Below the pieces are notes generated by a model. It did not search any database and was not told where the DNA came from. It worked only from the letters and a program-made list of their open reading frames with translations. Of a DNA stretch of 8,497 nucleotides, positions 6,197-8,497 are shown in pieces. Within the stretch, counting starts at the first letter, position 1. Every line of letters starts with the position of its first letter. The stretch comes from an uncultured Clostridia bacterium (lineage in GTDB: Bacteria; Bacillota; Clostridia; Oscillospirales; CAG-272). The DNA lies in NCBI GenBank assembly GCA_937895775.1, contig CALBLD010000024.1, forward strand, positions 1 to 8,497, read 5' to 3'. The translations under genes and the position numbers were made by a program.

Positions 6197-7015
6197 TCAT
6201 TTTTCAAAGAGCTGTTTTATCTGTTCAAACAGTTCTTTGCTCACTTTTGCCGAATCGTCGGGAAGATACGGTCTGCCTATCAGCCGATATTTGTAGCTTC
6301 CGAGTTCGTGATATCTCAGCGGTTCGATCTTTTCGACAGAGCCGAAATTTTCAAGATAATTTTTTATTCCGAGCATTTCGTCGGGATCGGCGTTGAAGCC
6401 GCCGACCACCGGGATCCGCACCCATATCCGCTTGCCTGTTTTTACAAGTTTTTCGAAATTTTCAATGATTGTTTTGTTCGAACGACCTGTGAACAGACGG
6501 TGCTTCTCATCGTTCAGCGACTTTATGTCGTAAAGAAAAATGTCGGTGCAGGGAATTACCTTTTCGAACGCTTTATAAGGAACGCATCCGCAGGTATCGA
6601 CGGCAACGCTTATTCCCATCGATTTTACAGCCGACGCACATTCGGCAACAAAATCGGGCTGGAGGAGTGCCTCTCCTCCCGAAAAGGTCACGCCGCCTCC
6701 GTCCGCATAGAAATCGGCGTCGGCGACAAGCTCTTTTACAAGCTCGTCCGAGCTGCACGCTCTTCCGAACAGACTGCGCGCTCCGGTCGGGCATACCTCT
6801 GCCGCTTTTGCGGGATCGGTGATGCCCGAGCAGCTTTTGCAGCCGATGCACTTTTTTTCGTCAAATGCGGGGGTGGGATCGGGAGATATTCCCTCGGGGT
6901 TCTGACACCATATGCAGCGGAGCGGACATCCCTTGAGAAAGGCGGTTGTGCGTATCCCGGGACCGTCATGCAGAGAGCATCTCTGTACGTTGAAAATATT
7001 TCCGACAACAGCCAT
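6197..7015 (-). CDS. Glycyl-radical-enzyme activating protein (radical SAM, PflA-like)
   Basis: This 272-residue enzyme cleaves S-adenosylmethionine reductively to put the stable glycyl radical on its partner enzyme. It has HDGPGIRTTAFLKGC (16-30), the radical-SAM cluster ligands Cys30, Cys34 and Cys37 (CPLRCIWC), FSGGEALLQP (111-120) for SAM binding, and DTCG (140-143). Between the SAM cluster and the SAM-binding region is a short ferredoxin-like insert with Cys56, Cys59, Cys62 and Cys75 (CIGCKSC, then VCPTGA), enough for one auxiliary [4Fe-4S] cluster. Many activases of dehydratase or lyase type carry two such clusters and PflA itself carries none. The start at 7015 overlaps the reductase TGA by one base (TGATG), so translation is probably coupled. 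The ribosome site is weak (CAAGG about nine bases upstream). The partner is most likely the glycyl radical enzyme at 7995-8497. Confidence 0.93.
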   Translation of the reverse strand: MAVVGNIFNVQRCSLHDGPGIRTTAFLKGCPLRCIWCQNPEGISPDPTPAFDEKKCIGCKSCSGITDPAKAAEVCPTGARSLFGRACSSDELVKELVADADFYADGGGVTFSGGEALLQPDFVAECASAVKSMGISVAVDTCGCVPYKAFEKVIPCTDIFLYDIKSLNDEKHRLFTGRSNKTIIENFEKLVKTGKRIWVRIPVVGGFNADPDEMLGIKNYLENFGSVEKIEPLRYHELGSYKYRLIGRPYLPDDSAKVSKELFEQIKQLFEK

Positions 7016-7968
7016 CAGAAAAACCTTGCCTCTGTGAGTTTTTTCATTACTTCATCGCAGAGCCTGTAATCGGACATCTTTATGTTGCTTTCGAGATGGC
7101 TCAGTCTGCTTGACGAGAAAAGCGGGATAATCGTCGGACGTCCGGGTATCCTGTCGGATGCCATGAGCCATGCAAGCACAAGTTCGGACGGAGCAAGCCC
7201 GAGCTTTTCGGCTTCACTGCGGACAAGTTTCAGCTTTTCTCCCTTTATGTATTTCGGGGGACATCTGTCGGGGTTGTCGTATGCGCCGCCCGCAAGACAT
7301 GAATATGCGACAAGCGGCATCCTGTTTTCGGCAAGATAGGAAAGACGTTCATCCCCGGCGTTCAGATTGAGCGGATAGGGATTCGGATAGCCGTTTTTGG
7401 TGTCAAGATATGTGTAGCAGGTCTGATTTACCGTAAAATCGGTGTATCCCTTTTCCTCGCAGAAATGCTTTGCCTCGCACATCCTCCATGTGTAGCAGTT
7501 GCTCATACCGAGGGCGCGAACCTTTCCTTTTCTGACAAGCAAGTTGAATGCTTCCATGTATTCTTCGACCGGAATACTCATGTCATCGACATGGGCATAG
7601 TAGAGATCGATGTAGTCGGTGCCGAGCTTGCGAAGACTTTCGTCGCACCAGTATTCGATCTGCTCGGGTTTCAGCCCCGCGCCTTTTCCGTGACGGTCAA
7701 AACCGACCTTGGTCGCTATGACAAGCTCGGAGCGGTCCTTGCGACCCGAAAGCCATTTTCCGAGAAGCGTTTCGCTCTCGTCGCCGGTTGCACCCGGATA
7801 CCAGTGAGCGTAGTTGTTTGATGTGTCGATGAAGTTGCCGCCCATTCCGGTAAACAGATCAAGCTGTGCAAATGCATCACTTTCGCCGACCTGTGTTCCG
7901 AACATCATCGCTCCGAGACACATGTTGCTGACCGTAAGTCCCGAGCGTTCGAGATATATTTTCTTCAT
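7015..7968 (-). CDS. Aldo/keto reductase
   Basis: This 317-residue soluble NAD(P)H-dependent reductase has a TIM-barrel fold and interconverts carbonyls and alcohols. The catalytic tetrad is complete: Asp48 (FIDTSNNYA), Tyr53, Lys87 (IATKVG) and His126 (YYAHVDD). The barrel motif GKVRALGMSN (148-157) and the cofactor-phosphate region IIPLFSSSRLSHLESN (280-295) are also present. The length is usual. AAGGAGA lies nine bases upstream of the start at 7968. It sits 26 bases after the glycyl radical enzyme stop and overlaps the activase start by one base. This suggests it works in the same pathway, either reducing an aldehyde or ketone product or providing the substrate; that role is inference. The substrate cannot be read from the sequence. 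YvgN/Gcy-type or ion-transport-specific-protein-like sugar dehydrogenase relatives are alternatives within the same superfamily. Confidence 0.92.
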   Translation of the reverse strand: MKKIYLERSGLTVSNMCLGAMMFGTQVGESDAFAQLDLFTGMGGNFIDTSNNYAHWYPGATGDESETLLGKWLSGRKDRSELVIATKVGFDRHGKGAGLKPEQIEYWCDESLRKLGTDYIDLYYAHVDDMSIPVEEYMEAFNLLVRKGKVRALGMSNCYTWRMCEAKHFCEEKGYTDFTVNQTCYTYLDTKNGYPNPYPLNLNAGDERLSYLAENRMPLVAYSCLAGGAYDNPDRCPPKYIKGEKLKLVRSEAEKLGLAPSELVLAWLMASDRIPGRPTIIPLFSSSRLSHLESNIKMSDYRLCDEVMKKLTEARFF

Positions 7969-7994
7969 AGCTTAAAATCTCCTTGTTTTCTCTG

Positions 7995-8497
7995 TCAGAA
8001 TGAATTTCTCGACATAAAGTCGTCCTGCGAAACCTTGCTCATATCGGTAAATACCGCACTGTATCCGGTTACGCGGACCATGAGATCGCGGTGCGCATCC
8101 GGATTTTTCTGAGCATCCTCAAGAAGTTCTCTGTCAACCGCCGAAAGCTGAAGCTGAAGTCCGCCCTTTTCGAAATAGACCGAGAACAGCCTTGCGAGAT
8201 TTTCAAGTCCCGCTTCTCCCGCAAATGAGGAGGTCTGTATGGTGACGTTCATGGCTCCCGAGGCAAATCTGTAAAACGGGATGTGCGCAAGCGAATCAAA
8301 CATTGCGGTAATACCGTTTTTCGCCGCACCCGGACTCGGCTGGCAGTTCTGGCTCGTAGGCTGTCCGCAGAGCCTTCCGTCGGGGGTCGCGCCGAGCGAT
8401 GCGCCGATCTCGTTGTGCCATGTGTCCGCCTCTCCGCAGAGACGAAGTCTGCAATAGTCGGGCAGACCGACCGAAAATACCTCGTCGTAGGCGTCGG
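7995..8497 (-). CDS. Glycyl radical enzyme (PFL/dehydratase superfamily), C-terminal part only
   Basis: The gene runs off the right edge; about 167 C-terminal residues are visible, in frame from the codon at 8495-8493. The family signature for the radical site is RVTGYSAVF, with the radical glycine codon at 8066-8064, about 23 residues before the end. Upstream are the conserved GATPDGR block (around 8394-8374) and the SPGAAKNGITA block (around 8336-8304), both typical of the non-PFL dehydratase/lyase branch. The C-terminus EDAQKNPDAHRDLMVRVTGY also matches that branch. The catalytic cysteine loop and substrate-binding residues lie outside the window, so propanediol, glycerol, choline, hydroxyproline or unknown substrates cannot be told apart. 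The gene is first in a cassette with the reductase and activase. An internal Met codon at 8303 is not the real start, because homology continues without a break upstream of it. Confidence 0.92.
   Translation of the reverse strand, partial: DAYDEVFSVGLPDYCRLRLCGEADTWHNEIGASLGATPDGRLCGQPTSQNCQPSPGAAKNGITAMFDSLAHIPFYRFASGAMNVTIQTSSFAGEAGLENLARLFSVYFEKGGLQLQLSAVDRELLEDAQKNPDAHRDLMVRVTGYSAVFTDMSKVSQDDFMSRNSF

Overview
The window reads as bacterial chromosome of moderate GC content. It is probably from an anaerobic member of the Clostridia, perhaps an Oscillospirales-type gut organism. The reasons are a glycyl radical enzyme with its radical-SAM activase, a PreP-like M16C peptidase gene, a Firmicutes-style CpsC/CpsD pair split into two proteins, strong AGGAGG-type ribosome binding sites, and TTGACA-17-TATAAT promoters. 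The taxonomic placement is inference only. Every recognisable gene lies on the minus strand, so transcription runs from right to left.

In order of transcription, positions 8497-6197 hold a cassette of three genes: a glycyl radical enzyme (only its C-terminal part is in the window), an aldo/keto reductase, and a glycyl-radical-enzyme activase whose start overlaps the reductase stop by one base. The activase would install the glycyl radical, and the reductase probably handles a carbonyl substrate or product of the same pathway. A near-consensus housekeeping promoter then drives a CDP-alcohol phosphatidyltransferase for phospholipid synthesis (6055-5501). A perfect-consensus promoter drives a CpsC-like/CpsD-like polysaccharide co-polymerase and tyrosine-kinase pair (5398-3905), which ends at a strong terminator. 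No other polysaccharide genes are in view.

Next comes an unrecognised 180-residue membrane protein (3735-3193). Its upstream region lacks an ordinary promoter but carries TGTCACA-N16-CGTC, an extracytoplasmic-function (ECF) sigma type of promoter. The same element, with the same spacing and matching bases on both sides, occurs at the left end of the window (73-99), pointing at a gene beyond the edge. The two elements suggest an envelope-stress type regulon and are the most interesting regulatory feature here.

Between them lies an M16C (PreP/presequence-protease-like) metallopeptidase gene (3057-161). It has a good promoter and a terminator, but its reading frame is broken twice. The breaks are best explained by an 8-base loss immediately before the third zinc ligand and a 2-base loss in a C run. 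Adding back those ten bases gives exactly 968 codons, the family's normal size, so this is either a recent pseudogene or a faulty assembly. No RNA genes, CRISPR arrays, insertion sequences or attachment sites were seen, and no intergenic gap exceeds about 180 bases.
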